From contig NZ_JADHDA010000007.1 in the NCBI RefSeq assembly GCF_015277735.1, positions 101,088 to 165,087 of the forward strand: a stretch of DNA of 64,000 nt, given 5' to 3'. This stretch comes from Psychrobacter sp. NG254 (GTDB lineage: Bacteria > Pseudomonadota > Gammaproteobacteria > Pseudomonadales > Moraxellaceae). Positions 19,639 through 29,309 of this stretch are shown here, piece after piece. The first letter of the stretch is position 1. Every line of letters starts with the position of its first letter. The translations under genes were made by a program, and so were the position numbers. The notes under the pieces are model-generated. The model made no database searches. It was not told the DNA's origin and saw only the letters and a list, made by a program, of their open reading frames with translations.

Positions 19639-20607
19639 ATGGCTTCTGTACCCGATACGGTAAAAAAGCAACCTGCTCGTATTGCGGTTGTTTTTCCTGG
19701 ACAAGGCTCTCAAGCTGTCGCTATGACAGGTGAGCTTGCCGAGATTTATCCAGAGATACGCGATACTTTTACCGAAGCGAGTGAAGCGCTTGGCGAGGAC
19801 TTGTGGGCAATCTGTCAAGATGAAGAAAAACTTGGTCAAACTCATTACACGCAGCCAGCACTGCTCACGGCTAGTATTGCGATTTGGCGTGTCTTACAAC
19901 AAAAAATGACCGACACGCCTTGCTATCTAGCGGGTCACTCTTTGGGCGAATACAGTGCCTTGTGTGCTGCCAATGTGCTATCACTTGGCGATGCGGTAAC
20001 CTTAGTTCATAAACGCGGTCAGTTGATGCAAGAAGCCGTTGTCGGTATCGATACGGCTATGGCTGCTGTGTTAGGACTTGAAGACAATCGAGTCGAGAAC
20101 TTGTGCGAGCAAGCCACTGAGCATGTTGAAGGAGCGATCGTTGGTGCAGCCAACTTTAACAGCCCAGGGCAGGTCGTTATCTCAGGCAATGCCGATGGCG
20201 TTAATGCTGTGATTGATAAAGTAAAAAATACTGGCAAAAAATCTGTTCCGCTAAAGGTGAGCGTACCCTCACATTGCGCGCTGATGGAGCCTGCAAGTAA
20301 TGCATTGGCTGAAATATTGGCTGGGATTAAGTTTGATCAAGCAACTATTCCGGTGATTCAGAACCGCCATGCCCGTGTTGAGACAAGCGCGGTAGGTATC
20401 AAGCAAGCCTTGACAGAGCAGCTGAGTGAGCCTGTGTTATGGTCAAAAACCATGCAAGAATTGGCTGATAAACAAATTAATATATTAATCGAATGTGGCA
20501 GTGGCAACGTGCTCAGTAATTTAGCTAAGCGTCAAGCGCAACCAATCACCAGCTACCCTACTGACAAGCCTGCCCGTCTAGAAAAATTATTTGAGGTGTT
20601 ATCATGA
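19639..20607 (+). CDS. fabD: Malonyl-CoA:ACP transacylase
   Basis: Transfers malonyl groups from CoA to acyl carrier protein to supply type II fatty-acid elongation. The 322-residue product has VVFPGQGSQAVAM near the N terminus and the nucleophile motif GHSLGEYSAL near residue 100. The catalytic histidine is in SVPSHCALMEPA and FNSPGQVVISG is typical. ATG 19639 is chosen because AAGGAA lies eight bases upstream; an in-frame TTG six bases earlier is less likely. The stop overlaps fabG by four bases. Confidence 0.96.
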   Translation: MASVPDTVKKQPARIAVVFPGQGSQAVAMTGELAEIYPEIRDTFTEASEALGEDLWAICQDEEKLGQTHYTQPALLTASIAIWRVLQQKMTDTPCYLAGHSLGEYSALCAANVLSLGDAVTLVHKRGQLMQEAVVGIDTAMAAVLGLEDNRVENLCEQATEHVEGAIVGAANFNSPGQVVISGNADGVNAVIDKVKNTGKKSVPLKVSVPSHCALMEPASNALAEILAGIKFDQATIPVIQNRHARVETSAVGIKQALTEQLSEPVLWSKTMQELADKQINILIECGSGNVLSNLAKRQAQPITSYPTDKPARLEKLFEVLS

Positions 20608-21332
20608 GTCGTACGATTACATTAGTGACAGGCGCAAGCCGCGGCATTGGTAAAGCAGTTGCCAAACGTTTTGCGAAAGAAGGGCATTTTGTCATTGGCA
20701 CAGCCACTACCGAAAAGGGTGCTGAGCTGATTGATGATTATCTTCATGACACAGGTGGCATTGGCCGTGTGTTAGACGTACGTGATACCGCTCAGATTGA
20801 CAAGTTATTTGAAGAGATTGAGAGTGTCTATGGTGCTGTGCAAGTACTGGTCAATAATGCAGGCATCACTCAAGATGGATTACTCATGCGTATGAAAGAT
20901 GAGGATTGGGAAAACGTGATCGATACCAATTTGACCTCAGTTTATCGTATGAGCAAACGCGCGGTACGCGGGATGATGAAAGCTCGCCGTGGTCGTATCA
21001 TCAATATAACCTCTGTCGTCGCTCAAATGGGCAATGCAGGTCAGTCTAACTACGCTGCTACTAAAGCTGGTGTAGAAGGCTTTAGCCGTACGCTAGCGCG
21101 CGAAATTGGCTCACGTCAAGTGACCATCAACTGTGTGGCGCCTGGTTTGATCGAGACAGATATGACAGATGAGCTGGATGAGCGCTTGTTGAATTCTATG
21201 CTAGACGCTGTGCCTATCAGCCGTTTAGGCCAACCAGAAGACATCGCAGCAGCCGTACATTTCTTAGCCAGCGATGAAGCCAGTTACATCACTGGTGCAG
21301 TGCTTGCTGTCAATGGCGGCATGTATATGTAG
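20604..21332 (+). CDS. fabG: 3-oxoacyl-ACP reductase
   Basis: NADPH-dependent reductase of the first reductive step in each fatty-acid elongation cycle. The 242-residue short-chain dehydrogenase has the nucleotide motif TGASRGIGKAV (about residues 8-18) and NNAGITQDGLLMRM. The catalytic Ser (NITSVVAQMGN) and the YxxxK pair (SNYAATKAG) follow. It overlaps fabD by four bases. fabH, plsX and fabF, which flank it in E. coli, are not here. Confidence 0.97.
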   Translation: MSRTITLVTGASRGIGKAVAKRFAKEGHFVIGTATTEKGAELIDDYLHDTGGIGRVLDVRDTAQIDKLFEEIESVYGAVQVLVNNAGITQDGLLMRMKDEDWENVIDTNLTSVYRMSKRAVRGMMKARRGRIINITSVVAQMGNAGQSNYAATKAGVEGFSRTLAREIGSRQVTINCVAPGLIETDMTDELDERLLNSMLDAVPISRLGQPEDIAAAVHFLASDEASYITGAVLAVNGGMYM

Positions 21333-21380
21333 TCAATATACGAGTGTTACACAGTTATAATAAAAAACTGTGTGAACGAG

Positions 21381-21450
21381 TGTAAACTATAATAAAGGGT
21401 GCTATAATAACGGATACTTTTGTGTCAGAGCCCTGTATGATAGCAGGGCT
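21381..21450 (+). promoter_or_regulatory. acpP promoter region with hairpin
   Basis: Two TATAAT boxes lie near 21389-21394 and 21403-21408 with only weak -35 sequences. Just downstream AGCCCTG (21429-21435) pairs with CAGGGCT (21444-21450) and is followed by TTATT. The hairpin could be a weak terminator for fabG or a stem in the acpP leader. The gap from fabG to acpP is 271 bases. Confidence 0.4.
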
Positions 21451-21603
21451 TTATTAGGCATTAGACAGACTGTATAACGTGTCATATGGTAATCAGACAG
21501 CAGTATCGGTCTGGCAAATACATTTTATATACTATGCTATAGAGCTGAAATACGGTGCTATAACAGTTTATTAAAAATAATAGATGATAAAGGAGTAATC
21601 TAC

Positions 21604-21840
21604 ATGAGTAATGATATCGAGCTAAGAGTAAAAGCAGCTGTGGCTGAGCAACTAGGTATGAATGTTGAAGAGATCAACACTGATGCTTCATTCATGGAAG
21701 ATCTAGGTGCGGATTCATTGGACTTGGTTGAGCTAGTTATGTCTTTTGAAAGTGACTTTGGCATTACTATTCCTGATGAAGATTCTGCAGAGCTAACAAC
21801 TGTTCAAAAAGCAATCGATTACGTACAAGCACAGCTATAA
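21604..21840 (+). CDS. acpP: Acyl carrier protein
   Basis: Small acidic carrier that holds growing acyl chains as thioesters on a phosphopantetheine arm. The 78-residue product has the attachment serine in [13 protein letters not shown] (about residue 37) and the usual helices, with DASFMEDLG before and [13 protein letters not shown] after. AAAGGAG lies about eight bases before the ATG. It is followed by a strong terminator, so it can be made in large excess over fabD and fabG. Confidence 0.98.
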   Translation: MSNDIELRVKAAVAEQLGMNVEEINTDASFMEDLGADSLDLVELVMSFESDFGITIPDEDSAELTTVQKAIDYVQAQL

Positions 21841-21870
21841 TTTGTTTGTAATGTAGCGACGCTTACTAAG

Positions 21871-21900
21871 CCGCTTAACTTATGGTTAAGCGGTTTTTTT
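21871..21900 (+). terminator. acpP terminator
   Basis: CCGCTTAAC at 21871-21879 pairs with GTTAAGCGG at 21885-21893 across a five-base loop, followed by seven T. Confidence 0.92.
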
Positions 21901-22110
21901 ATGGCTAGATTTTGGAAACTGCACGTTCTAATTTACCAGATGTATTAACATAAACTACGTCAATTAAACATTACTCAACATACTATTACTAGCTACTTCA
22001 ACCACCTATGTTTATACTCGTTTTGGTAAGCCGTAATAAAGCATGATGTAAGTTAGGTACATGCATTAACAAAAAGAACGATTAATAATAATATTCCAAG
22101 GAGTAGTTAA

Positions 22111-22620
22111 ATGGGTATGTTCAGTTTTGCAAAAGATATCGGTGATAAAATTTTTAATCGCGATGATGCTAAGCATGACGCGGAAACAGAAACGAAAGCC
22201 GACGCCAGCACGCCAGTACAGAGTAGTGAGCCGTCAGCACAATCAGTTGCCAATATCTTATTGCGCCGCATACAACAGCAAAATCTCAATATCAGTAATC
22301 TGAAAATCAAGTATAATGGCTCAACAGATACGGCAGAAATTAGCGGTAATGCTAAAACTCAAGCTGATCGTGAAAAAGCCATCATTGCTATCGGTAATGT
22401 ACAGAACGTCGCAAAAGTTATTGATAATATCGATATTGAAGAAGATGCACCAGAGTCGACGATGTATACCGTGAAGTCTGGCGACAGTTTGTCTAAAATT
22501 GCCAAAGAAGTTTATGGAGCATCTGGTAACTACATGACAATCTTTGAGGCCAATAAGCCAATGTTGTCTGATCCAGACAAAATCTATCCAGGTCAAGTCT
22601 TACGTATTCCTAAGCCATAG
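22111..22620 (+). CDS. kbp: BON and LysM domain protein, Kbp/YgaU-like
   Basis: Resembles E. coli Kbp (YgaU), a cytoplasmic potassium-binding protein with an N-terminal BON domain and a C-terminal LysM domain. The opening MGMFSFAKDIGDKIF matches the family. A Ser/Ala/Thr-rich insert of about 20 residues follows. The BON domain spans about 45-110 (IKYNGSTDTAEISGNAKTQ, VQNVAKVID) and the LysM domain about 115-168 (YTVKSGDSLSKIAKEVYG, IFEANKPMLSDPDKIYPGQ). No signal peptide is present, which agrees with a cytosolic Kbp role rather than wall binding. An ATG six bases downstream of the first (residue 3) is an alternative start. Confidence 0.87.
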   Translation: MGMFSFAKDIGDKIFNRDDAKHDAETETKADASTPVQSSEPSAQSVANILLRRIQQQNLNISNLKIKYNGSTDTAEISGNAKTQADREKAIIAIGNVQNVAKVIDNIDIEEDAPESTMYTVKSGDSLSKIAKEVYGASGNYMTIFEANKPMLSDPDKIYPGQVLRIPKP

Positions 22621-22687
22621 TTTTTAGACAATATTAAACTAGCATTTGAAATGATGTATTAGCAGTTAGATACAATAAGTACAACGC

Positions 22688-22720
22688 AAAAAAGCCTCTT
22701 AATCATTAAGAGGCTTTTTT
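22688..22720. terminator. Bidirectional terminator between kbp and queG
   Basis: AAGCCTCTTAAT and TTAAGAGGCTT form the stem, with A6 on the left and T6 on the right. It serves the two convergent genes. Confidence 0.92.
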
Positions 22721-22746
22721 AATGCATAATTTCACAGAGAGTTTTT

Positions 22747-23943
22747 TTATTGCTCTGCTAATTTATTATGCTGCTCAAGCAACGCCCATTTGATATGCTC
22801 ATCAAGCATAGGGTTATGTATGCCCAATTTGGATTGCAGTTGTTCGACTGTCTCTAAGCTGGCATTTGCATTACCAAGTCCAATGGCAATATTGCGTAAA
22901 AAATTGACGTAACCTGTGCGTCGCAATGGGCTACCTTGTGTATTTTTCAAAAACTCAGCTTCTTGCCACTGCCACAGTTCAAGTAAACTACTGCTATCCA
23001 GATTGTGGCGCGGGGCAAAGTCATCGATGGTAGTCAAATTGGCATATCGATTCCATGGGCAGATAAGTTGACAATCGTCGCAGCCAAAGACCCGATTGCC
23101 AATCGCACGTCGATACTTGGTATCAATAATACCGTCATGCTCGATAGTCAGGTAAGAAATACAGGCAGCAGCGTTTAATTGGTGAGGTGCTACGATGGCT
23201 TGGGTAGGACAGATATCGATACAGGCGCTACAACTGCCACAATGCTCTTTGACAGGCGCATCATCAGGCAGCTCAAGGCTTAAAAACAACTCGCCAAGTA
23301 CAAAGAACGAACCCGCTTGTTTATTAATTAGCAAGGTATGCTTTCCTGTCCAGCCAAGCCCTGCCGCATCGGCAATAGGCCGCTCAAAGATTGGGGCAGA
23401 GTCGCTAAAAGGTCTAAAAATAAATTCTTTTTCTGAGCCAATATTTAAATGTTGCCACTCAGGTAGCATCGCTTCAATATTCAGCGCCAACTGTTTTAAG
23501 CGACTACGCATTGTCTTGTGATAATCGCGCCCTCTTGCATAGCGGGCAATGATACCTTGATTGGGCTGATCGTTATCCTCGACAGTGCGAGGTGTGGGCG
23601 CTTGGGTCAAGTAGTCCATCCGTACGCTAATGATGGTCTTTGCACCCTCTACCAACTGGTCAGGATTCGCTCGCAAATGATGGTTGTTGTGCATGAACTG
23701 CAATTGGCCCTCAAAGCCTTTATCAAGCCATTGCTGTAATTGATCCATTTGCTTGGCAAACAAAGGATGATGCACAGACAAGAATCCACAGTCAGCAAAC
23801 CCTAATGCTTGTGCTTGTTCTGTGATCCATCGCTTTACATCTGCTGCTGTTACAAACTCGATGGACGCTTTAACTGCAATCTTGTTTTTACTTTTCTCGC
23901 TTTTAACGGGCGTGTGCTGGGTAAGCTCGGTGGAATTATTCAT
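22747..23943 (-). CDS. queG: Epoxyqueuosine reductase
   Basis: Cobalamin- and iron-sulfur-dependent enzyme that reduces epoxyqueuosine to queuosine in tRNA, the last step of the pathway. The 398-residue product has the family N terminus (LGFADCGFLSVHHP) and RYARGRDYHKTMRSRLKQL. Two 4Fe-4S motifs follow: CGSCSACIDICPTQAI (about residue 240) and CDDCQLICPWN (about 290). A HEAT-like tail (SPLRRTGYVNFLRNIAIGLGN) closes it. It is divergent from nnr, an arrangement also found in E. coli. Confidence 0.96.
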   Translation of the reverse strand: MNNSTELTQHTPVKSEKSKNKIAVKASIEFVTAADVKRWITEQAQALGFADCGFLSVHHPLFAKQMDQLQQWLDKGFEGQLQFMHNNHHLRANPDQLVEGAKTIISVRMDYLTQAPTPRTVEDNDQPNQGIIARYARGRDYHKTMRSRLKQLALNIEAMLPEWQHLNIGSEKEFIFRPFSDSAPIFERPIADAAGLGWTGKHTLLINKQAGSFFVLGELFLSLELPDDAPVKEHCGSCSACIDICPTQAIVAPHQLNAAACISYLTIEHDGIIDTKYRRAIGNRVFGCDDCQLICPWNRYANLTTIDDFAPRHNLDSSSLLELWQWQEAEFLKNTQGSPLRRTGYVNFLRNIAIGLGNANASLETVEQLQSKLGIHNPMLDEHIKWALLEQHNKLAEQ

Positions 23944-24148
23944 GTCTGATCGTCAGTGATTGTATTAATACCGCTATGATAAGCCAGTGAGTCATGAGCG
24001 CAAGTATAAAAGAGCATAAACTTACCTGCATATTGATACATAAGTGGATGCAAGGGTTTGATAAGCTGATATCAAAGAACATACGCTCTATCCCAATATT
24101 ACAAAAACATCAGTAAAAATAGCGAGACTTAAATAAAGGGGCTTAGTC

Positions 24149-25993
24149 ATGAAAAATCAGCTGCACTTATCATCTGCCAAAAGTACCAAGCCCGTTGCGC
24201 TGTATAGTAGCGAGCAAGTTTATGCGATAGAACAAGCATGGTTTGCACAAGGGTATGACAGCTTTGGATTGATGCAACAAGCTGCGTGGCAAATGACGCA
24301 GCAAATAGAACTGCTATTTGAGGAAAGATATTTGAGCCATGACTCTTCGGCTAACAATGATGTTTATCATCGCAGTGCTTATTTGCCACGCGCAAGTATC
24401 TGGGTAGGAAAGGGCAATAATGGTGGTGATGGCTGGCTCATTGCTCATTATTTGCAGCAAGCCGGCTGGCAAGTGGAAGTCATAGCAGTAGGGTTTAGTG
24501 AGCATGATCTAAGCAGACATCGCCAGTCAAAGACATCCAAGCAAGAGAATATCAGCAGTGATGTCGACACTGACGCTATCAAAGCGTTAAAAATAGCCCT
24601 GTCTGCCAGTATTAACTATAAAAGTTTTGACACGTTTGATAGGGACAAAATTAGTGATGCTGAATTAAGAGCGATGGCTTTGCCAGCAGATATATATATC
24701 GATGCTTTGTTTGGTATTGGGCTTGACCGTGTACCGACAGGTATTTATGAACAGGCGATTCACGCGTTTAACCATGTCATTCAGCAGCATCGTGCGCTCT
24801 CAGTCGCCGTTGATATCCCAAGTGGGTTGGTAGCCTCTACAGGGCAAGTGTTTGAGCGCATAGCCATACAAGCTGATGTAACGTTGTGTTTGATTGCGCG
24901 AAAAATTGGTCTACACACCAAAGATGGCACTGACTATAGCGGAGAGGTAATCGACATACCACTGATCCCTATTCAACACTCACTATATCAAACAGCTGAT
25001 CACTGTATAGCGCCTGACAAACCATCTGTACAAGACCACTCTCAAGTAGGCGTGCCAGTGGCCACCTTATTGACAGCGGCACACAGTATGAAGCCGCGAC
25101 GCCAAAACAGTTATAAGGGTAGCTATGGACATGTGCTGATTATCGGTGGCAATCGTGTCAATGGCTCTCAAGGTATGGGCGGTGCTGCAATACTTTCTGC
25201 AAGTAGTACAATGGCAACGGGCGGGGGGAAGATAACCGTTGCCTGTCATGAGGACTCCCATGGTGCCCTACTAACCTCATTGCCAGATGCGATGACCATC
25301 AATTTACATGATGCAGAGGGGGTAAAGACGCTGATTGAGCAAGCCAGCGTCGTGGCTATTGGCATGGGATTGGGCCGTGATGAAAAAGCAAAAGCGCTAT
25401 TTATCGACTACATACAGACTGCCATAACAGAGCAAAAATCAATCGTGATTGATGCCGATGGACTTTATCATTTGGCATCGCTGCACATATGCAATCATGC
25501 ACTGGTAAAAGAGCTTCGAGAATATAGCGCCAATTATCGAGTCTGCCTGACACCGCATAGCGGCGAAGCGGCTAGATTACTCGATCAAAAAATAAGCGAG
25601 GTAGAAAGAGATAGGCTAAACGCTATCAAATATTTGGCTGATGTTTATGGTGGCGACTGGGTGCTAAAAGGGGCAGGGTCATTGGTTCTAGAGCAAATAG
25701 CAGAACAACAGCAAATATATATATGCAATGTTGGCAATGCTGGTATGGCCACTGCTGGCATGGGAGATGTACTATCTGGAGTAGTGGCTGGTCTGCTCGC
25801 ACAACGAGACTTAAGCGAATTATCGCGTTGCTTGCACCAAGCGGTGATGATTCATGGGTTTGCAGGAGATACACTGGTTAATCAAATATCAGGAAACCAT
25901 CATAACCAGCAGCTTTTGGTTGGTCAGCGAGGACTGCAAGCGCAAGACATGCCAGCAGCCATTCGCCATGTGATGCAATTGATGATCAATTGA
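24149..25993 (+). CDS. nnr: Bifunctional NAD(P)H-hydrate epimerase/dehydratase
   Basis: Repairs hydrated, inactive NADH and NADPH. The 614-residue product has an N-terminal YjeF_N epimerase domain (about 15-285) with VGKGNNGGDGWLIAHYL and IDALFGIGLDRVPTG. The C-terminal ADP-dependent dehydratase domain (about 310-610) has KGSYGHVLIIGGN, GMGLGRDEKA, VIDADGLYHL, LTPHSGEAARLL and GNAGMATAGMGDVLSGVVAGLL. It is longer than the 515 residues of E. coli because of extra loops near residues 60-75 and 120-160. AAAGGGG precedes the ATG. Confidence 0.96.
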   Translation: MKNQLHLSSAKSTKPVALYSSEQVYAIEQAWFAQGYDSFGLMQQAAWQMTQQIELLFEERYLSHDSSANNDVYHRSAYLPRASIWVGKGNNGGDGWLIAHYLQQAGWQVEVIAVGFSEHDLSRHRQSKTSKQENISSDVDTDAIKALKIALSASINYKSFDTFDRDKISDAELRAMALPADIYIDALFGIGLDRVPTGIYEQAIHAFNHVIQQHRALSVAVDIPSGLVASTGQVFERIAIQADVTLCLIARKIGLHTKDGTDYSGEVIDIPLIPIQHSLYQTADHCIAPDKPSVQDHSQVGVPVATLLTAAHSMKPRRQNSYKGSYGHVLIIGGNRVNGSQGMGGAAILSASSTMATGGGKITVACHEDSHGALLTSLPDAMTINLHDAEGVKTLIEQASVVAIGMGLGRDEKAKALFIDYIQTAITEQKSIVIDADGLYHLASLHICNHALVKELREYSANYRVCLTPHSGEAARLLDQKISEVERDRLNAIKYLADVYGGDWVLKGAGSLVLEQIAEQQQIYICNVGNAGMATAGMGDVLSGVVAGLLAQRDLSELSRCLHQAVMIHGFAGDTLVNQISGNHHNQQLLVGQRGLQAQDMPAAIRHVMQLMIN

Positions 25994-26015
25994 TCACTAT
26001 TATATCTTGAAGAGA

Positions 26016-26510
26016 TTAAGTTGCAGCATTACCACAGTATTGGCTTATTGCTTGCTGAACACGCTCACGTTTCAGCTCGATTTCGCGACCATCCAAGTAT
26101 TGACGTTTGCCACTGGCATCCATCTCATAAATACGTCCACCAACGTTTAAGTTGGTTAGGTTATTACGCAATGACTGACAGCGCTGAGCATTTGCCTGAG
26201 CTTCTTGCTCTTTAATGCGTGTCTCAAGCGCTGCCACTCTTTGCTCTTCTGCACTAGGGGCGTTGCTCTGACTAGCATCTGTTTTACCAGCTAACTGTCC
26301 TGCATTGTTCTGTCTACCATCACTACGAAACTCGATCAGCTCAATATTTTTACCGACCTGCGGGGCATGTTGGCTATATTTAACTTCACCATGCGCTCCA
26401 ATCGACTTATAGACTTGAATGGCCTGACTGGCATTCATAGACAGCATTAGCATACACGCAGTACTTGTTAATAATTTGACAGCGGTGTGTATCTTAGACG
26501 CATATGCCAT
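26016..26510 (-). CDS. Predicted periplasmic DUF4124-like protein
   Basis: The 164-residue product has a signal peptide (hydrophobic LLTSTACMLMLSMNASQA, cleavage likely near residue 30). A DUF4124-like segment follows (IQVYKSIGAHGEVKYSQHAPQVGKNIELIEF). The second half is a helical, Glu/Gln-rich stretch (VAALETRIKEQEAQANAQRC), probably a short coiled coil. Such proteins are common in proteobacterial envelopes but their role is unknown. GAGGA lies seven bases before the ATG. It converges with nnr with only 22 bases between stops. Confidence 0.75.
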   Translation of the reverse strand: MAYASKIHTAVKLLTSTACMLMLSMNASQAIQVYKSIGAHGEVKYSQHAPQVGKNIELIEFRSDGRQNNAGQLAGKTDASQSNAPSAEEQRVAALETRIKEQEAQANAQRCQSLRNNLTNLNVGGRIYEMDASGKRQYLDGREIELKRERVQQAISQYCGNAAT

Positions 26511-27476
26511 AGTAGCAATCCTCTTTTTTGGTCAAAAAATAGATGTGGTCAGTCTTATATAACTTGAATAAGGTATCAGGCTTGTATGTTCTACTATTTA
26601 TTTAGTTCGCTGAACACTAATAGCGATATTATTTGCCTTTTTTATATCCAAATTATTTTGAACGAACGATGTATGAAAATAATATTTCGATGTCTTGGTG
26701 ATAACGGTAACGTACTAGCACTTGATTCTAACAAATAATACTTATCAATGTATATTATTTAATAACCAATAGTTAGGGGTAGGGTTTATAAGTTTTTCTT
26801 GACAATACGGCGCAAACCACCGAATATAATAGCTGTTGATTGGTCAGTGAGCGGCTTTTATGATATTGCCGTGGCACTTGAAAATAAGCGCTATAAGTTG
26901 CTTATCGGTGACTTAAGAAGTTCTATTTTCTTTGTGATAATGATAGGGCGTAGGTAGTAGGTACGATGACTATTATCGATCGCTGTATCCATTGTCTCCG
27001 GACTTATCCGTCTACAATGACTGAGATAAACTTATTATTTAAAATGGCTAAATGCGAACATTCAGTGGCGTTAAACGAGATATAAACACATAGCTTTGTG
27101 GTTTCCTAAATCGACTTATAAGATTTAATATTCTTATAAATCAATATTGGCGACTAAAATATGGCTATCAGTATTTATAAATCTGTCGCAATGATTCGCT
27201 CAGTATTGGCTCGTCGTAATCCTTAATAATAAGTCTCTTTATAGATGCGCTCGCATCTTGTCATTATATATCGATAAATCTGTCACAAACCTGACCATAC
27301 ATATATTGCTGTATTTGAGTAATATGCTACCTCGAAAGGACGCATTGCTTGAGTATAATAGGCAGAAATTCTTGATATGGACAAGGATTGGCTGGTGTCA
27401 AATGAGGGCAAAATAATGCTGATATTGGATTGTTTTGGCCCTAAGATACCGCGAATTCTCGCCGCAAAAAAAGGTG
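26511..27476 (+). promoter_or_regulatory. Long gene-free region and leader upstream of ilvI
   Basis: About 950 bases without a convincing gene. TTGACA at 26799-26804 with TATAAT at 26825-26830 is the best promoter, although the 20-base spacing is long (AT-rich bases just before could serve as a -10 at 17). A second TATAAT lies at 27354-27359 with a weak -35. Between them are a 21-codon reading frame (27161-27226) and a short hairpin AGATGC/GCATCT (near 27244-27259). A transcript from the upstream promoter would have a leader of about 640 bases, far longer than needed, so regulation by attenuation or an RNA element is possible. Confidence 0.45.
27161..27226 (+). CDS. Possible leader peptide before ilvI
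   Basis: A 21-codon frame from an ATG to TAA in the ilvI leader. The predicted peptide, MAISIYKSVAMIRSVLARRN followed by a proline, contains three Ile, two Val and one Leu, the amino acids made by this operon. It has no run of regulatory codons and no clear Shine-Dalgarno sequence, so it may be chance. Listed because its position suits a leader peptide. Confidence 0.2.
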   Translation: MAISIYKSVAMIRSVLARRNP

Positions 27477-29309
27477 ATGACAGTGACTCAAACCACGCAA
27501 AGTCCGAATATGACAGGACATACCCAAACGGGTAATGCCGCCAAAAATTTTGAAGAAAAGCAACAACGTCTGGCAGAAGGCAGTGCACAGCCTGTGATGC
27601 TATCGGGCGCTGAAATGCTGGTACAAGCGCTGACTGACGAAGGTGTCAAATATATCTTTGGTTATCCAGGCGGTGCTGTTCTGCACATCTATGATGCGCT
27701 GTTTCAGCAAGAAGCCATCGAGCATATCTTGGTGCGTCACGAGCAAGCAGCTGGCCACATGGCAGATGCTTATTCACGAGTAACGGGTAATACGGGCGTC
27801 GTATTAGCCACCTCAGGCCCTGGTGCAACCAACACTGTTACCGCTATTGCGACAGCCTTTATGGACTCAGTACCGATGGTAGTGATTGCAGGTCAGGTGC
27901 CAAGTAGCCTAATCGGCGAAGACGCTTTTCAAGAAACGGATATGGTCGGTGTGTCACGTCCTATCGTTAAGCATAGTTTCCAAGTACGCCATGCTAGCGA
28001 AATTCCGATGATCGTCAAAAAAGCCTTCTATATCGCACAGTCTGGACGCCCAGGCCCTGTTGTCATTGATGTGCCAAAAGATATGACTGCCCCTAGCGAA
28101 AAATTCGCTTATGAGTACCCAGAAGAGGTATTTATACGCTCTTACCAGCCTTCACTTAAAGGCCATAGCGGTCAGATCAAAAAAGCGGTTGAGACTTTAT
28201 TAGCCGCGCAGCGTCCTGTCGTATATGCAGGCGGCGGTGTGATTTGGAGTAAGGCCCACGAAGAGTTGACCGATCTGGCTCATCGTCTGAATTTACCAGT
28301 GACCAACACCTTGATGGGTCTTGGTACGTTCCCTGGCTCAGATGAGCAGTTCTTGGGTATGCTAGGTATGCACGGTACCTATGAAGCCAACATGAGCATG
28401 CATCATGCTGATGTTATTTTGGCAGTTGGTGCGCGTTTCGATGACCGCGTAACCAATAACGTCAAAAAATTCTGTCCTAACGCGACTATTATTCATATCG
28501 ATATCGATCCCACGTCAATTTCAAAGACCATTCTTGCGCACATTCCTATCGTTGGTGATGTAAAGTCTGTCCTAACCGATATGTTAGAAATCGTTGGTGA
28601 AGATAAGCAACTAGAGCAGCATGCATTGCTAGATTGGTGGTCACAGATTAATGAGTGGCGTAAGCGTCATGGTCTGCGTTATGACACCAGTACAGATAAT
28701 GGTATCAAGCCACAAAGTGTCGTACAAGCTCTAGATAAAGTGACTAATAGTAACGCTATTATCACGAGTGACGTCGGTCAACATCAGATGTTTGCAGCGC
28801 TTTACTATACCTATAATGAGCCACGTCAATGGCTGAACTCAGGTGGTCTTGGTACCATGGGTGTTGGTCTGCCGTATGCAATGGCAGCAAAGCTTGCTAA
28901 CCCTGAGCGTGACGTGGTGTGTATCACGGGTGAAGGCTCTATTCAGATGAACATCCAAGAGCTATCGACTTGCCTACAGTACAATTTACCAGTCAAAATC
29001 TTGAACTTAAATAACGCACAGCTAGGTATGGTGAAACAGTGGCAAGACATGCTGTATGAAGGTCGCCACGCCCAGTCTTATATGAACTCCTTACCAGATT
29101 TTGTCAAATTGGCTGAAAGTTACGGTCACGTCGGTATCAAAATTACTGACCCTGCGACCATGGAAGCACAATTGGCTGAAGCGATGGCAATGAAAGACAA
29201 ACTGGTATTTATCGATGTTTATGTCGATCGTAATGAGCATGTATATCCGATGCAAATCGCTGGACAGGCTATGCGTGATATGTGGTTAACAAAAGGGGAG
29301 CGTACCTAA
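27477..29309 (+). CDS. ilvI: Acetolactate synthase large subunit
   Basis: Thiamine-diphosphate and FAD enzyme that starts valine, leucine and isoleucine synthesis by condensing pyruvate with pyruvate or 2-oxobutyrate. The conserved core begins at [12 protein letters not shown] (about residue 40). Marks are the catalytic glutamate in [15 protein letters not shown], the FAD-binding middle domain, and the ThDP motif [29 protein letters not shown]. The first 40 residues are a Thr/Gln-rich extension not found in E. coli. ATG 27477 has AAGG only two bases upstream, while GTG 27483 has a better eight-base spacing; either could be used. The stop overlaps ilvH by one base. Confidence 0.95.
   Translation: MTVTQTTQSPNMTGHTQTGNAAKNFEEKQQRLAEGSAQPVMLSGAEMLVQALTDEGVKYIFGYPGGAVLHIYDALFQQEAIEHILVRHEQAAGHMADAYSRVTGNTGVVLATSGPGATNTVTAIATAFMDSVPMVVIAGQVPSSLIGEDAFQETDMVGVSRPIVKHSFQVRHASEIPMIVKKAFYIAQSGRPGPVVIDVPKDMTAPSEKFAYEYPEEVFIRSYQPSLKGHSGQIKKAVETLLAAQRPVVYAGGGVIWSKAHEELTDLAHRLNLPVTNTLMGLGTFPGSDEQFLGMLGMHGTYEANMSMHHADVILAVGARFDDRVTNNVKKFCPNATIIHIDIDPTSISKTILAHIPIVGDVKSVLTDMLEIVGEDKQLEQHALLDWWSQINEWRKRHGLRYDTSTDNGIKPQSVVQALDKVTNSNAIITSDVGQHQMFAALYYTYNEPRQWLNSGGLGTMGVGLPYAMAAKLANPERDVVCITGEGSIQMNIQELSTCLQYNLPVKILNLNNAQLGMVKQWQDMLYEGRHAQSYMNSLPDFVKLAESYGHVGIKITDPATMEAQLAEAMAMKDKLVFIDVYVDRNEHVYPMQIAGQAMRDMWLTKGERT

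Noticed and set aside
27244..27259. Hairpin AGATGC/GCATCT as an ilvI terminator
   Set aside because: No T-run follows it, so it is not an intrinsic terminator; retained only as part of the leader description.
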